Assembly: GCF_005960665.1 (NCBI RefSeq)
Contig: NZ_CP040676.1
Location: forward strand, 1,064,501-1,128,500
Length of the DNA stretch: 64,000 nt
Source: Exiguobacterium mexicanum
GTDB taxonomy: Bacteria; Bacillota; Bacilli; Exiguobacteriales; Exiguobacteriaceae
Direction: 5' to 3'
The position numbers were made by a program, and so were the translations under genes. Below the pieces are notes generated by a model. The model ran no database searches and was not told where the DNA came from. It saw nothing but the letters and a program-made list of their open reading frames with translations. This document shows positions 49,083-57,839 of the stretch, one piece after another; the first letter of the stretch is position 1, and the number at the start of each line of letters is the position of its first letter.

Positions 49083-51209
49083 ATGAGACTAATCATCGCG
49101 GAGAAACCGTCGCAGGCTCAAAAACTGGCTGCGCCGTATCCATCAAAAAAGAAAAAAGACGAGATTGAGATTGCTTCTTGCGCCCGTTTCCCGGAAGGTG
49201 CCATCGTCGTGTGGGCGGTCGGTCACTTATGCGAGCTTCAAGAACCGTCCCACTATAAACCGGAATGGAAGTCGTGGAAATATGAGTCGCTCCCGATTGT
49301 GCCGGACCGATTCGACTATCGCATCTCGAAAGGTAAATCGAAACCGTTCCAGACGATCAAAAAATGGCTGCACGATCGCTCCATCACCGATATCATCATC
49401 GCGTCCGATGCCGAGCGAGAAGGAGAAGCGATTGTCCGGCTCATTTTACGACTCGCTGGCAATAAAAAACCGTTGTCACGCCTTTGGATCTCAAGTTTGA
49501 CCGAACAGGCGGTCGACCGTGGTTTCGCCGAACTGTTGCCCGGCGACCAGACCGTCCCTTATTATCATGAGGCGATGAGTCGTGCTTGTGCCGACTGGCT
49601 CGTCGGTATGAACGCCTCAAGGGCATATACGACGCTGTTGAAGACGATCGGTATCGAGGACGTGTTCTCGCTCGGTCGTGTCCAGACGCCGACGCTCGCT
49701 TTGATCGTCAATCGTGAACGTGAGATTAAACAGTTCGTCCCAGAGCCGTATTTCGAGGTCGAGGCGACACTTCAAAAAGGACGTGGCACGTTCAAAGCGA
49801 AATACACGCTCGGGAAGACGACGAAACTGAAGACACGCGAACAAGCCGATGCGGTCGTCAACCGGGCGACCGGGACAGCGATTGTCCGTTCGATTGACAA
49901 AGAGGACAAGACGGAATACCCGCCGTTTTGGTTCAGTTTATCGGGTTTGCAGGCCGAGGCCGGCAAGCGGTTCGGCTTTGGGGCGAAGAAGACGCTCGAT
50001 ATCGCTCAAAAGTTGTATACAAAAGGGTGGATCAGTTATCCACGAACCGACTCGAGCTTCGTCACACCGGACGAAGCGACACTGTTCCCGCAGACGAAAG
50101 CCCGGCTGTTGAAGTCCGCGGCCTATGCCGGACTTCAGGACGTGTTGACCGAGAATCCGTCGCGAAACAGTCGCTACGTCAATGCGAAAAAGGTCAGTGA
50201 TCACTATGCGATCATCCCGACGGAGGCGTGTGGCGATGTGGCTCGGCTCAGCGGGGACGAGGCAAAACTATACGATTTGATTAACCGTCGCTTTCTTGCG
50301 GCGTTCGCCCCTCCGGCGAAGCTTGAGAAGACGACGGTCGACCTCATGGACGGGGACGACCTATACCGGGCGAAAGGGACGGTCGTCGTCAGCCCCGGGT
50401 ACCGGCAAGTCGTCGAGATGAAGTCCAAGGACGTGGAGCTCCCGGCACTTACGGTCGGTGAACCGTTGACCGAAAAAAAAGTCGAAGTATTATCGAAACA
50501 GACGGAGCCACCGAAACGGTATACGGAAGGGGCACTGATCATGGCGATGAAAGTGGCCGGCAAGCAACTCGATGATGAGGAACTGATTCACATCATGAAA
50601 GAAGTCGAAGGGCTCGGCACCGAGGCCACGCGGGCCAATATTATCGACGGATTGAAAAAACGGGGTTATGTCGACCTGCAAAAGAAAGAGCTCGTCCCGA
50701 CCGACAAGGGCCGTCTCTTGATCGATGTGCTCGGCGACAGCATCCTCGCCTCGCCGGCCATGACAGCGAAGTGGGAGAAGCGGCTCCATGAGATTGGACA
50801 GGCATCGGCATCCGCCGCCGAGTTTATCGAACAGGCGAAAAAGATGTCGATTCATCTCGTCGAAGAGGCGAAAGCGCGTGTCGAGTCGGCAAACCCGGAA
50901 GGCTACACGATCGAAGCAAGACGTTTCGGGAAAAAATCTGCGGCACGGCCAAAAGCGTCGTTCGGCATCTGTCCGAGCTGCGGCAAAGGGCTCGTCGAGC
51001 ATCCGAAGTTTATCGGCTGCAGCGGTTATCGCGAAGGGTGCAAGTTCACGATGTCGAAACAAGTGCTCGGCGTCGGGATTGCCAAGGATGAGCTGAAACA
51101 GATGATCAACGGCGGCCAGTCGAACGTGCATACGTTCAAAAAAGGGGACAAGACGTTCGACGCTGCGCTCTATCTTGAAAAAGGGGCGCTCCGATTCGAA
51201 TTTAAATAA
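49083..51209 (+). CDS. topB: DNA topoisomerase III
   Basis: The 708-residue protein is a type IA topoisomerase: toprim Glu7 and the Asp109-Glu111 motif SDAEREGEAI, the RVQTPTLALIV block near 199, and the nucleophile Tyr319 in SYPRTDSS. The C-terminus (about 635-668) has one four-cysteine zinc motif (CPSCGKGLVEH and CSGYREGC). It relaxes and decatenates DNA. The ATG at 49083 follows GTAGGGATCCT. It is divergent from the EamA gene and followed by a bidirectional terminator. Confidence 0.95.
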   Translation: MRLIIAEKPSQAQKLAAPYPSKKKKDEIEIASCARFPEGAIVVWAVGHLCELQEPSHYKPEWKSWKYESLPIVPDRFDYRISKGKSKPFQTIKKWLHDRSITDIIIASDAEREGEAIVRLILRLAGNKKPLSRLWISSLTEQAVDRGFAELLPGDQTVPYYHEAMSRACADWLVGMNASRAYTTLLKTIGIEDVFSLGRVQTPTLALIVNREREIKQFVPEPYFEVEATLQKGRGTFKAKYTLGKTTKLKTREQADAVVNRATGTAIVRSIDKEDKTEYPPFWFSLSGLQAEAGKRFGFGAKKTLDIAQKLYTKGWISYPRTDSSFVTPDEATLFPQTKARLLKSAAYAGLQDVLTENPSRNSRYVNAKKVSDHYAIIPTEACGDVARLSGDEAKLYDLINRRFLAAFAPPAKLEKTTVDLMDGDDLYRAKGTVVVSPGYRQVVEMKSKDVELPALTVGEPLTEKKVEVLSKQTEPPKRYTEGALIMAMKVAGKQLDDEELIHIMKEVEGLGTEATRANIIDGLKKRGYVDLQKKELVPTDKGRLLIDVLGDSILASPAMTAKWEKRLHEIGQASASAAEFIEQAKKMSIHLVEEAKARVESANPEGYTIEARRFGKKSAARPKASFGICPSCGKGLVEHPKFIGCSGYREGCKFTMSKQVLGVGIAKDELKQMINGGQSNVHTFKKGDKTFDAALYLEKGALRFEFK

Positions 51210-51247
51210 AAAATAAGAGCCATCCGTCGTGGATAGCTCTTATTTTT
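51210..51247. terminator. Bidirectional terminator after topB
   Basis: AAAAATAAGAGC-ATCC pairs with GGAT-GCTCTTATTTTT, with T runs on both strands, serving topB and the convergent small gene. Confidence 0.9.
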
Positions 51248-51407
51248 TCTGCTGCTCATCTTCGGTGATGCGGCGGTTAATCTCCTCGTAATCGAGCACG
51301 ATGTCGTCTTTGTTGTCCTTGTAGGCGTATCCTTTTTGAATGACGACGATCGAGGCAATCAAGACGAGCAAGATAATCAAACCGCTCACTGCAAAAATCC
51401 ATCCCAT
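51240..51407 (-). CDS. Small single-pass membrane protein (55 residues)
   Basis: The 55-residue protein has one hydrophobic helix (about residues 4-24) and an acidic, charged cytoplasmic tail (YKDNKDDIVLDYEE). GAGGAA lies 7 bases before the ATG and the gene ends in the shared terminator, so it is very likely translated. I recognise no family. It is divergent from the receiver-PP2C gene, with 160 bases between the starts. Confidence 0.7.
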   Translation of the reverse strand: MGWIFAVSGLIILLVLIASIVVIQKGYAYKDNKDDIVLDYEEINRRITEDEQQKK

Positions 51408-51519
51408 GGGCCATTCCTCGCTTTCGTACTTCTAGTATGCCAAAAACGAAAGAGATTCTCCATCTTTCGGGTACTTCGAACTGTCACAGCATTGAAATAC
51501 CTAATGAGGCGATTAGATA

Positions 51520-51528
51520 TGATACAAT
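51520..51528 (+). promoter_or_regulatory. Extended -10 promoter of the receiver-PP2C gene
   Basis: TGATACAAT provides the TGn extension and a TACAAT -10; the start would be near 51535, leaving a 34-base leader to the AGGG site and the ATG at 51569. Confidence 0.5.
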
Positions 51529-51568
51529 AATATGCAGAAGAACACTGACAGAGAAAGTAGGGATGACT

Positions 51569-52681
51569 ATGGCGATTTTGATTGTGGACGACGAACCGGT
51601 CAATACGATGGTTCTCGAACAATTATTGCATCAACATGATTATGAGACGATTTCGGTCTCAAGTGGTGAAGATGCGCTCGCGCTCCTGATGGATCCGCAA
51701 GCCCCGTCGCTATACGACCTTGTCCTGCTTGATGTCGAGATGCCAGGGATTTCTGGGATTGAGACATGCAAACGGATTCGACAGATGACCGGTTACGAGG
51801 AATTGCCCGTGATCATGGTCTCGGGCCGCACCGAAGAAAAGCAGATTGCGGAAGGACTTGACGCTGAGGCGTCCGATTATACGACGAAACCGATTAAAAT
51901 CACGGAACTGCTCGCACGGATCCGTTCGGCACTTCGCTATAAAGCAGCCGTGGATGAACGGAAGAAATATGAGGCACGTCTTCAATATGACCTCGATCTC
52001 GCGCAAAAGATTCAACAGAGTGCCTTGACCCCACCGATCAGTAACGATGAGATTGACGTCCGGGCCTTGTATTTGCCGTCTAAAAAACTGGCCGGTGACA
52101 TGTATGCCTGGTTCCAAGTCGCACCTGATCGCTACGGCGTCATCATCTTTGATGTGATGGGGCATGGCGTGTCGTCGGCGTTGATTACGATGGGCATTCG
52201 TTCGATTTTACCGGGCCTCGTCGGCAACGTCCAATATCCGGTCGATGTGATGAGCGAGTTGAACCGCCAGATGACGTTCTTGTTCTCGGGAGAGGACATG
52301 CAGAGCTACTTCACGGCCGTATACTGCTATATCGATACGACGAAGCGTCAAATCGAGTACGTCAACGCCGGACATCCGCCAATCATCGTGACGTCTGATA
52401 CAGGCGTCACGCGCCTCGAGACGACCGGAGTGCCGGTCGGTATGTTCGAGGAGCCGAACTATGAGTCAAACGTGATTGACATCGAGCCGGGTATGACGAT
52501 GCATATGTATACGGATGGGCTGATGGAATGTTACAGCAAAGACATCGATGACGGCATCCGTTGGCTCGAGAAGGACATCGCGTCCTACGGGCTCGACTAC
52601 GCACGCCATGTCGCCGAACAGCTCGTCCCTAAAATCGAGATCGACGATGACCTTTGTCTCGTCACGGTCAAATTGATGTAA
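51569..52681 (+). CDS. Response regulator with PP2C (SpoIIE/RsbU-type) phosphatase output
   Basis: The 370-residue protein has an N-terminal receiver domain (1-120, phospho-acceptor Asp55 in LLDVEMPG) and, after a coiled-coil linker, a SpoIIE-like serine phosphatase domain with FDVMGHGVSSALITM near 192 and NAGHPPIIV near 273. Such proteins dephosphorylate anti-anti-sigma factors in partner-switching pathways. No anti-sigma or STAS gene lies beside it. AGGG is six bases before the ATG at 51569, which is preferred over the ATG at 51563. Confidence 0.88.
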   Translation: MAILIVDDEPVNTMVLEQLLHQHDYETISVSSGEDALALLMDPQAPSLYDLVLLDVEMPGISGIETCKRIRQMTGYEELPVIMVSGRTEEKQIAEGLDAEASDYTTKPIKITELLARIRSALRYKAAVDERKKYEARLQYDLDLAQKIQQSALTPPISNDEIDVRALYLPSKKLAGDMYAWFQVAPDRYGVIIFDVMGHGVSSALITMGIRSILPGLVGNVQYPVDVMSELNRQMTFLFSGEDMQSYFTAVYCYIDTTKRQIEYVNAGHPPIIVTSDTGVTRLETTGVPVGMFEEPNYESNVIDIEPGMTMHMYTDGLMECYSKDIDDGIRWLEKDIASYGLDYARHVAEQLVPKIEIDDDLCLVTVKLM

Positions 52682-52685
52682 ATAA

Positions 52686-52721
52686 GAGGGTGTCACCGTA
52701 GCCGGCGACACCCTCCTTTTC
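52686..52721. terminator. Bidirectional terminator between the PP2C gene and corA
   Basis: GAGGGTGTC and GACACCCTC form a perfect 9-bp stem with an inner CCG/CGG pair; T-rich sequence follows on both strands. Confidence 0.85.
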
Positions 52722-52722
52722 T

Positions 52723-53658
52723 TTAGAAATAACGCTTACGCCACAAAATATAAAAGGCGAGGCTTGAGAAGCCGACCATCATCGCGAGCGCGAACACGAA
52801 ACCGATCGATTGGCCTTCCCATGGGACTTGAACGTTCATCCCGAATATCCCAGAGATCATCGTCGGGATGCTCAGCACGATTGTGATCGAGGCCAAGAAC
52901 TTCATGACGAAGTTGACGTTGTTCGAGATGATCGAACCGAAGGCGTCCATTTTAATGCTGATGATGTCGTTATAGATCGACGCCATCTCCATCGCCTGGC
53001 GGTGCTCGACGAACACGTCTTCGAGCAATTCCTCGTCTTCCTCGTGCTTCTCGAGGCTCGGTGTCTTGACGATGCGGTCGAGGACGCTGTCGTTCGCTTT
53101 AAGTGAGGTCATGAAATAGACGAGCGACTTCTGTAAGTTCATCAATTGAAAGATTTCCTGATTTCGCATCGAACGTTGCAACTCTTGCTCGAGCTCGTCC
53201 ATGCGCCGGTCGATTTGGCGAAGGAAACGCAAGTACGTCATGCTGACTCGGTGCAAAATCTGGAAGACGAACCGGCTCCGATAGTTCGTTCGGAACAGCC
53301 GGGCTTTTCCGTTGGCGAACAGGTTGAGCACGTCGAGGTCTCGTGAGCAGACGGTGATGAAATGTCGGCCGGTGACGATGATACCGAGGGGAATCGTGTT
53401 GTAGGCGCGTCCCGTATCATCCTCTTCCACGTACGGGACGTCGATGATCATGAGGAGCCCCTCATCATCTTTTTCAAATCGTGGTTTTTCTTCAATATCA
53501 AGCGGGTCGTAGACGAAGTCTTCAGGAATGCCGGAGGCGGCGATGACTTGATCAGCCTCGTCTTTCGTCGGATTGACGAGTTGGATCCAGCTTCCTTTAT
53601 CAAAGTCGTCGATTTCGTCGACACGCCCAGATGCGTCGGTACGGTAAATCGTTAGCAT
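52723..53658 (-). CDS. corA: CorA-family divalent metal ion transporter
   Basis: The 311-residue protein has a cytoplasmic alpha/beta funnel (1-240), a long stalk helix and two C-terminal membrane helices joined by the CorA selectivity motif GMN (FGMNVQVP, about residues 274-281). It moves Mg2+ or a similar ion. AGGAGGAAC precedes the ATG. It is convergent with the PP2C gene and divergent from the Hpt gene. The exact metal is not shown by the sequence. Confidence 0.92.
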   Translation of the reverse strand: MLTIYRTDASGRVDEIDDFDKGSWIQLVNPTKDEADQVIAASGIPEDFVYDPLDIEEKPRFEKDDEGLLMIIDVPYVEEDDTGRAYNTIPLGIIVTGRHFITVCSRDLDVLNLFANGKARLFRTNYRSRFVFQILHRVSMTYLRFLRQIDRRMDELEQELQRSMRNQEIFQLMNLQKSLVYFMTSLKANDSVLDRIVKTPSLEKHEEDEELLEDVFVEHRQAMEMASIYNDIISIKMDAFGSIISNNVNFVMKFLASITIVLSIPTMISGIFGMNVQVPWEGQSIGFVFALAMMVGFSSLAFYILWRKRYF

Positions 53659-53805
53659 AATGTTCCTCCTACCTTAGCTCAACCTAATTATAGGTAGGGG
53701 ATTGAGAGAGTGCAATCGGAAAAGGAGGAGTTTTTTTGTTTTTTCTCGAAAACATGCTACAGTGGGAAAGAATGGTAGTAGGATTGAGTCAAAGGAGGGA
53801 TGGAG

Positions 53806-54177
53806 TTGTCACAAACGCCCCATAATGCTCTGTTTAACGAAGAAAAGTTGGCGGAGCTCCATCAAATCGCCAGCGGAAATAAAGAATTTTTGAAAAAGAT
53901 TGCCGATACGTACGTGCGTCAATTCGAGGCGAAGTTCCCTGAATTGAAGCAGATGGTGCGTGAACAAAATCACGAACAAATCGAACAACTTGCTCACTTG
54001 TTGAAAGGGGCCTCTTATTCTGTCGGGCTCGATGAGACGGCCGCTCGATTCCATCAGCTCGAAATGGCTGGGGAGACGAACGAGACGTCGAACCTCGAAC
54101 CGATTCTCGATGAGATTGAAGCCGATATGCATCGCTTCGATCAAGAATGGGACACCCACTTGAACGAGTTGCCATAG
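53806..54177 (+). CDS. Stand-alone histidine phosphotransfer (Hpt) protein
   Basis: The 123-residue protein is an Hpt four-helix bundle with the phospho-acceptor His64 in QLAHLLKGAS and a Gly-containing turn just after it. Single Hpt proteins carry phosphate between receivers. AAAGGAGGG sits only one base from the ATG at 53800 but 7 from the TTG at 53806, so TTG is the likely start. No histidine kinase lies nearby; a receiver-PP2C and CheV are its neighbours. The partner is unknown. Confidence 0.85.
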   Translation: MSQTPHNALFNEEKLAELHQIASGNKEFLKKIADTYVRQFEAKFPELKQMVREQNHEQIEQLAHLLKGASYSVGLDETAARFHQLEMAGETNETSNLEPILDEIEADMHRFDQEWDTHLNELP

Positions 54178-54178
54178 G

Positions 54179-54216
54179 AAAAACGGGATTCCGCCGCGAG
54201 GCGAAATCCCGTTTTT
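54179..54216. terminator. Bidirectional terminator between hpt-type gene and cheV
   Basis: AAAAACGGGATT-CGCC pairs with GGCG-AATCCCGTTTTT around GCGA, with T and A runs at the two ends. Confidence 0.92.
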
Positions 54217-54220
54217 CAAA

Positions 54221-55102
54221 TCAGGCTAAAAATTCGTCGAGTGTGGCGATCAACATGCCGATCTCTGGTTTTGTAATCTGGGCGTTCGCCCCGACCGCGT
54301 CGCCTTTATGCTTCAAATCATCCGAGATGAGTGAAGAGAAGATGACGATTGGCAGGTCGGCAAATTGGTCCATCTCACGGAGTCGTTTCGTCAAATGCAA
54401 GCCGTCCATTTGCGGCATCTCGATGTCGGTGATGAGCAGGTCGCAATGAACGTCGCTCTGTTCGAACGCATCGAGCGCTTCCTTTCCGTTGTTGAAGATC
54501 GTCGTGTTGAAGTAGCCGGCATCGTCGAGCGTGTCGATGATGAGCGTCCGTAACATCTCTGAATCTTCCGCGATCCACACTTGTTTGTTCGACCGTTCCC
54601 GGGCACCGAGCCGTTTGACCGATTCGCGGGCCATGATATCCTTTCGTGACAATTCGAGCGCAATCCGCTCGTAATCGAGAAGGATAATCATCTGGTCTCC
54701 CGTTTTGACGACCCCGTTCGTGATGCCTTGCATGCCGCGCGCGAGATCGGACGGCGTGTCAATCTGTTCCCATGAGATTCGTTTAATTTCGGTCACTTGA
54801 TCGACGCGGAGCACCGACTTCTCTCCGTTGAACTCACAGACGATCAAGCGGTCGTTCTCTCCAACGTCACGCGGGTGACCGATGACCATTGGTAAATCGA
54901 TGACGGTCATGACCTCGCCGCGAAGCTCGATGAGCCCCATGATCGCTTCCGGGGTACCCGGTAGCGGGGTGAGGGGAAGCATCGTGATGATTTCACGTAC
55001 TTTCATGACGTTGATCCCGAAAATGAACGGGCCAGATTGGAAAATGACGATTTCTAATTCGTTCGTGCCTGCCTCAAGTAAAATATTATGATCCATGCTC
55101 AC
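54221..55102 (-). CDS. cheV: Chemotaxis protein CheV
   Basis: The 293-residue protein has an N-terminal CheW-like domain (1-155, with PFIFGINVMKVREII and GLIELRGEVMTVIDLP) and a C-terminal receiver domain (175-293) with phospho-acceptor Asp226 in LITDIEMPQ. CheV couples receptors to CheA and adapts the signal. It starts at a GTG with AGGAGGG 7 bases upstream. It is convergent with the Hpt gene and divergent from gapN. No other chemotaxis gene lies in the window. Confidence 0.93.
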   Translation of the reverse strand: MSMDHNILLEAGTNELEIVIFQSGPFIFGINVMKVREIITMLPLTPLPGTPEAIMGLIELRGEVMTVIDLPMVIGHPRDVGENDRLIVCEFNGEKSVLRVDQVTEIKRISWEQIDTPSDLARGMQGITNGVVKTGDQMIILLDYERIALELSRKDIMARESVKRLGARERSNKQVWIAEDSEMLRTLIIDTLDDAGYFNTTIFNNGKEALDAFEQSDVHCDLLITDIEMPQMDGLHLTKRLREMDQFADLPIVIFSSLISDDLKHKGDAVGANAQITKPEIGMLIATLDEFLA

Positions 55103-55138
55103 TGGTGGTCCCTCCTAGTTCACGTACTCTCTTCCTTT

Positions 55139-55164
55139 CTATCGGTCGATTTGATGAACATCTA
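55139..55164 (-). promoter_or_regulatory. Weak SigD-like promoter of cheV
   Basis: On the minus strand TAGA (55161-55164) and ACCGATAG (55139-55146) are 14 bases apart, similar to the TAAA-N15-GCCGATAT flagellar sigma consensus but imperfect in all three parts. A motility sigma factor would be expected for cheV. Confidence 0.25.
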
Positions 55165-55217
55165 CAGTTGAAAGTGTCAAAGTCGAGGCGGAATTGACAA
55201 AAAATTTACGAGTAACC

Positions 55218-55234
55218 GTTTACATTACATAAAC
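55218..55234 (+). promoter_or_regulatory. Inverted repeat over the gapN -35 box
   Basis: GTTTA and TAAAC are perfect arms around 7 bases and overlap the -35 (TTTACA, 55219-55224). The matching -10 is TATAGT (55243-55248), 18 bases on. It could be an operator for a glycolytic regulator; none is identified. Confidence 0.4.
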
Positions 55235-55326
55235 TGAATCTTTATAGTTGTTCTACCGATTTGATTTTGCATACAATGGGGGTGGCAACGAGATATCAAA
55301 GCTTACTCAGGAGGCAGATAGAGATT

Positions 55327-56760
55327 ATGAGTATGAACACGTATCCATATTTAATTAATGGACAATGGCAGGAATCAACAACGAACGAAACAATCGAACT
55401 CGTTTCACCTTATACAGAAGAAGTCGTCGGACATGTCCAGGCGATGTCTCGTGATGAAGTCGATGAGGCAATTCACGGCGCGAAAAGCGCACAACAGGAA
55501 TGGGCGGCGCTTCCGGTCAACAAGCGTGCCGAACTGTTGTATGCTTGGGCGGACAAACTCGAAGAGCGCGTAGATGAGATCGGTCAAATCATCATGCGCG
55601 AAGTCGGGAAAAACTTGAGCGATGCGAAGAAAGAAGTCGTCCGGACAGCAGAAATCATTCGCTATACGGCGGAAGAAGGACTTCGCTTCACAGGCGGATT
55701 CATGCAAGGCGACTCATTCCCGGGCGGTTCGAAGAACAAGATGGCGATCATCAAGAAAGAAGCACTCGGTGTCGTCCTCGCGATCTCGCCGTTCAACTAT
55801 CCGGTCAACTTGGCAGCAGCCAAAATCGCACCGGCTCTTATCACTGGTAACGCGGTCGTGTTTAAACCAGCGACACAAGGCGCTATCAGCGGTGTGAAAA
55901 TGGTCGAGGCGCTTCAAGATGCAGGTCTCCCGAGCGGTCTATTGAACCTCGTAACAGGACGCGGATCGGTCATCGGTGACTACTTGACGTCACACCCTGG
56001 CATCGACATGATCACATTCACAGGTGGTACCGGGACAGGTCAACACTTGTCGCAACAGGCATCGATGGTACCTGTCGTGCTCGAACTCGGCGGGAAAGAT
56101 CCGGCCCTCGTCCTCGAAGATGCGGACCTCACCCTGGCTGCCGATCAAATCATCAGCGGGGCGTTCTCGTATTCAGGACAACGCTGTACGGCGATCAAGC
56201 GCGTATTCGTGCTCGAGCATCAAGCAGACGAACTCGTCGGTATGTTGAAAGAACGTGTCGAGAAGCTCACGGTCGGCTCACCGGTCGATAACAGCTTTAT
56301 CGTCCCACTCATCGACAAGAAGTCGGCAGATTACGTCCAAGGTTTGATTGACGACGCCGTCAACAAACAAGCGACGGTCGTCCACGGAAACGAACGCGAC
56401 GGCAACCTCCTTCATCCGACGCTCCTCGACCATGTCACGCGTGAGATGCGCGTCGCTTGGGAAGAGCCGTTCGGACCGGTGTTGCCGGTCATCCGCGTCA
56501 AGTCGCTCGACGAGATGATTGAACTCACGAACGAGTCTGAGTTCGGTCTTCAAGCGAGCGTGTTCACACAAAACGTGAACAACGCCTTCACGGTCGCCGA
56601 CAAGCTCGAAGTCGGTACAGTCCAAGTGAACGGTCGCACAGAACGCGGCCCTGACCACTTCCCGTTCATCGGCGTGAAGCAATCAGGCCTCGGGGTCCAA
56701 GGGATTGGACGCAGCCTCGAGACGATGACACGCGATAAAGTTACCGTCATCAACTTATAA
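55327..56760 (+). CDS. gapN: NADP-dependent non-phosphorylating glyceraldehyde-3-phosphate dehydrogenase
   Basis: The 477-residue protein is an aldehyde dehydrogenase of the GapN type: catalytic Glu253 (VLELGGKDPA) and Cys287 (SYSGQRCTAIKR), and the family-specific GTVQVNGRTERGPDHFPF near the C-terminus. It oxidises glyceraldehyde 3-phosphate directly to 3-phosphoglycerate, making NADPH instead of ATP. AGGAGG lies 12 bases before the ATG at 55327. It has its own promoter and terminator. Confidence 0.93.
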   Translation: MSMNTYPYLINGQWQESTTNETIELVSPYTEEVVGHVQAMSRDEVDEAIHGAKSAQQEWAALPVNKRAELLYAWADKLEERVDEIGQIIMREVGKNLSDAKKEVVRTAEIIRYTAEEGLRFTGGFMQGDSFPGGSKNKMAIIKKEALGVVLAISPFNYPVNLAAAKIAPALITGNAVVFKPATQGAISGVKMVEALQDAGLPSGLLNLVTGRGSVIGDYLTSHPGIDMITFTGGTGTGQHLSQQASMVPVVLELGGKDPALVLEDADLTLAADQIISGAFSYSGQRCTAIKRVFVLEHQADELVGMLKERVEKLTVGSPVDNSFIVPLIDKKSADYVQGLIDDAVNKQATVVHGNERDGNLLHPTLLDHVTREMRVAWEEPFGPVLPVIRVKSLDEMIELTNESEFGLQASVFTQNVNNAFTVADKLEVGTVQVNGRTERGPDHFPFIGVKQSGLGVQGIGRSLETMTRDKVTVINL

Positions 56761-56766
56761 GTGATT

Positions 56767-56793
56767 GGAGAGGAGAAATCCTCTCCTTTTTTT
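56767..56793 (+). terminator. Terminator after gapN
   Basis: GGAGAGGA and TCCTCTCC form a perfect 8-bp stem on a GAAA loop, followed by seven T. Confidence 0.93.
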
Positions 56794-56799
56794 GTGTGA

Positions 56800-56829
56800 T
56801 TGAAATCCATTCTGATCGACAGGTATAAT
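56800..56829 (+). promoter_or_regulatory. Promoter of yqjP-yqjQ and possibly the ynj-like operon
   Basis: TTGAAA (56800-56805) and a perfect TATAAT (56824-56829) are 18 bases apart. The start near 56836 rules out a protein start at 56832. Confidence 0.7.
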
Positions 56830-56861
56830 GAGTGAAGATAGGTGGAAGGGGTTGTGGGGAC

Positions 56862-57839
56862 GTGGCGAACTGGATTTCAAGCCAACTGGCAAGACTCGAT
56901 ATACCGACGCCGTTCGAGGTCGGCAACGTGAACGTCTATGTCGTCGAACATATGAACCGTTTCTTCATGGTCGATTGTGGACCAGACACGGAAGAGGCGT
57001 GGACTTCATTGACGACACAATTGGCCGAGCTCGAACTGAATCTCGCGGATATTGATTTTTTATTTTTGACGCACCATCATGCCGACCATGCAGGGCAGGC
57101 CTGGCGTTTACGTGACGCCTCGATTCCTGTATATGGACACGAGAAGCTCGTTCGCTATTTGGAACAGACACCGAACTTCATCAAACGGGGCAACCAGTTC
57201 TTACACGACTTGGCGCACTGGTTTGGTACACCCGAGTCGATTGTGAACAAACTGCCTGATTATCGGGAAGCGCTTCGTTGGATCGGTCCGACGACCGTCA
57301 CGATGACGTTCGAGGACGGTCAGGATGTGACGAGTGACGGGGCATGGAAGACGATCCATCTGCCTGGTCATGCGAGTGACCAGCTCGGTCTGCTTGGTCC
57401 AGGCGGTGTCTTGATCGCGGGTGATCATTTGATCGATACGGTTGAACCGAACCCGCTCATTGAACAACCGTACGAGGAAGAAGGGTTTGCCTCACCGGTC
57501 GTCCTGTATCTCGATTCGCTCCGAAAACTTCAAGATGTCGATTTAAAGCTCGTCGTGAGCGGGCACGGGGAACCGATTCAAAAACCGCGACCGTTGATCG
57601 AGGCGCGCATCGCCCAGCGTTATGAACGGAGTGAGTTGCTGCTCGCCGATTGGGTCGACGGGTTGAGCGTGTTCGATTGGTCGATGCGCCTCTATGGCCG
57701 CAAGATGCGTCGGGCGATGCCGCTCGTCTTCAGTGAGGTGTTCGCGCGCTTGACGTTGCTCGAGGAACGTGGCCGCGTCGTCAAACGGTTGAAGGACGGA
57801 AAATGGATCTATATGAGAGCGGAGGAATTTGTGGAATGA
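56862..57839 (+). CDS. yqjP: Metallo-beta-lactamase-fold hydrolase (YqjP type)
   Basis: The 325-residue protein has an N-terminal MBL domain with THHHADHAGQ (about 75-84), HLPGHASDQLG near 175 and AGDHLID near 195, and a winged-helix-like C-terminal part from about 260. B. subtilis YqjP has the same layout and neighbour. Its substrate is unknown. The start is the GTG at 56862, with AAGGGG about ten bases upstream, consistent with the promoter. The stop overlaps the yqjQ start. Confidence 0.82.
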   Translation: MANWISSQLARLDIPTPFEVGNVNVYVVEHMNRFFMVDCGPDTEEAWTSLTTQLAELELNLADIDFLFLTHHHADHAGQAWRLRDASIPVYGHEKLVRYLEQTPNFIKRGNQFLHDLAHWFGTPESIVNKLPDYREALRWIGPTTVTMTFEDGQDVTSDGAWKTIHLPGHASDQLGLLGPGGVLIAGDHLIDTVEPNPLIEQPYEEEGFASPVVLYLDSLRKLQDVDLKLVVSGHGEPIQKPRPLIEARIAQRYERSELLLADWVDGLSVFDWSMRLYGRKMRRAMPLVFSEVFARLTLLEERGRVVKRLKDGKWIYMRAEEFVE

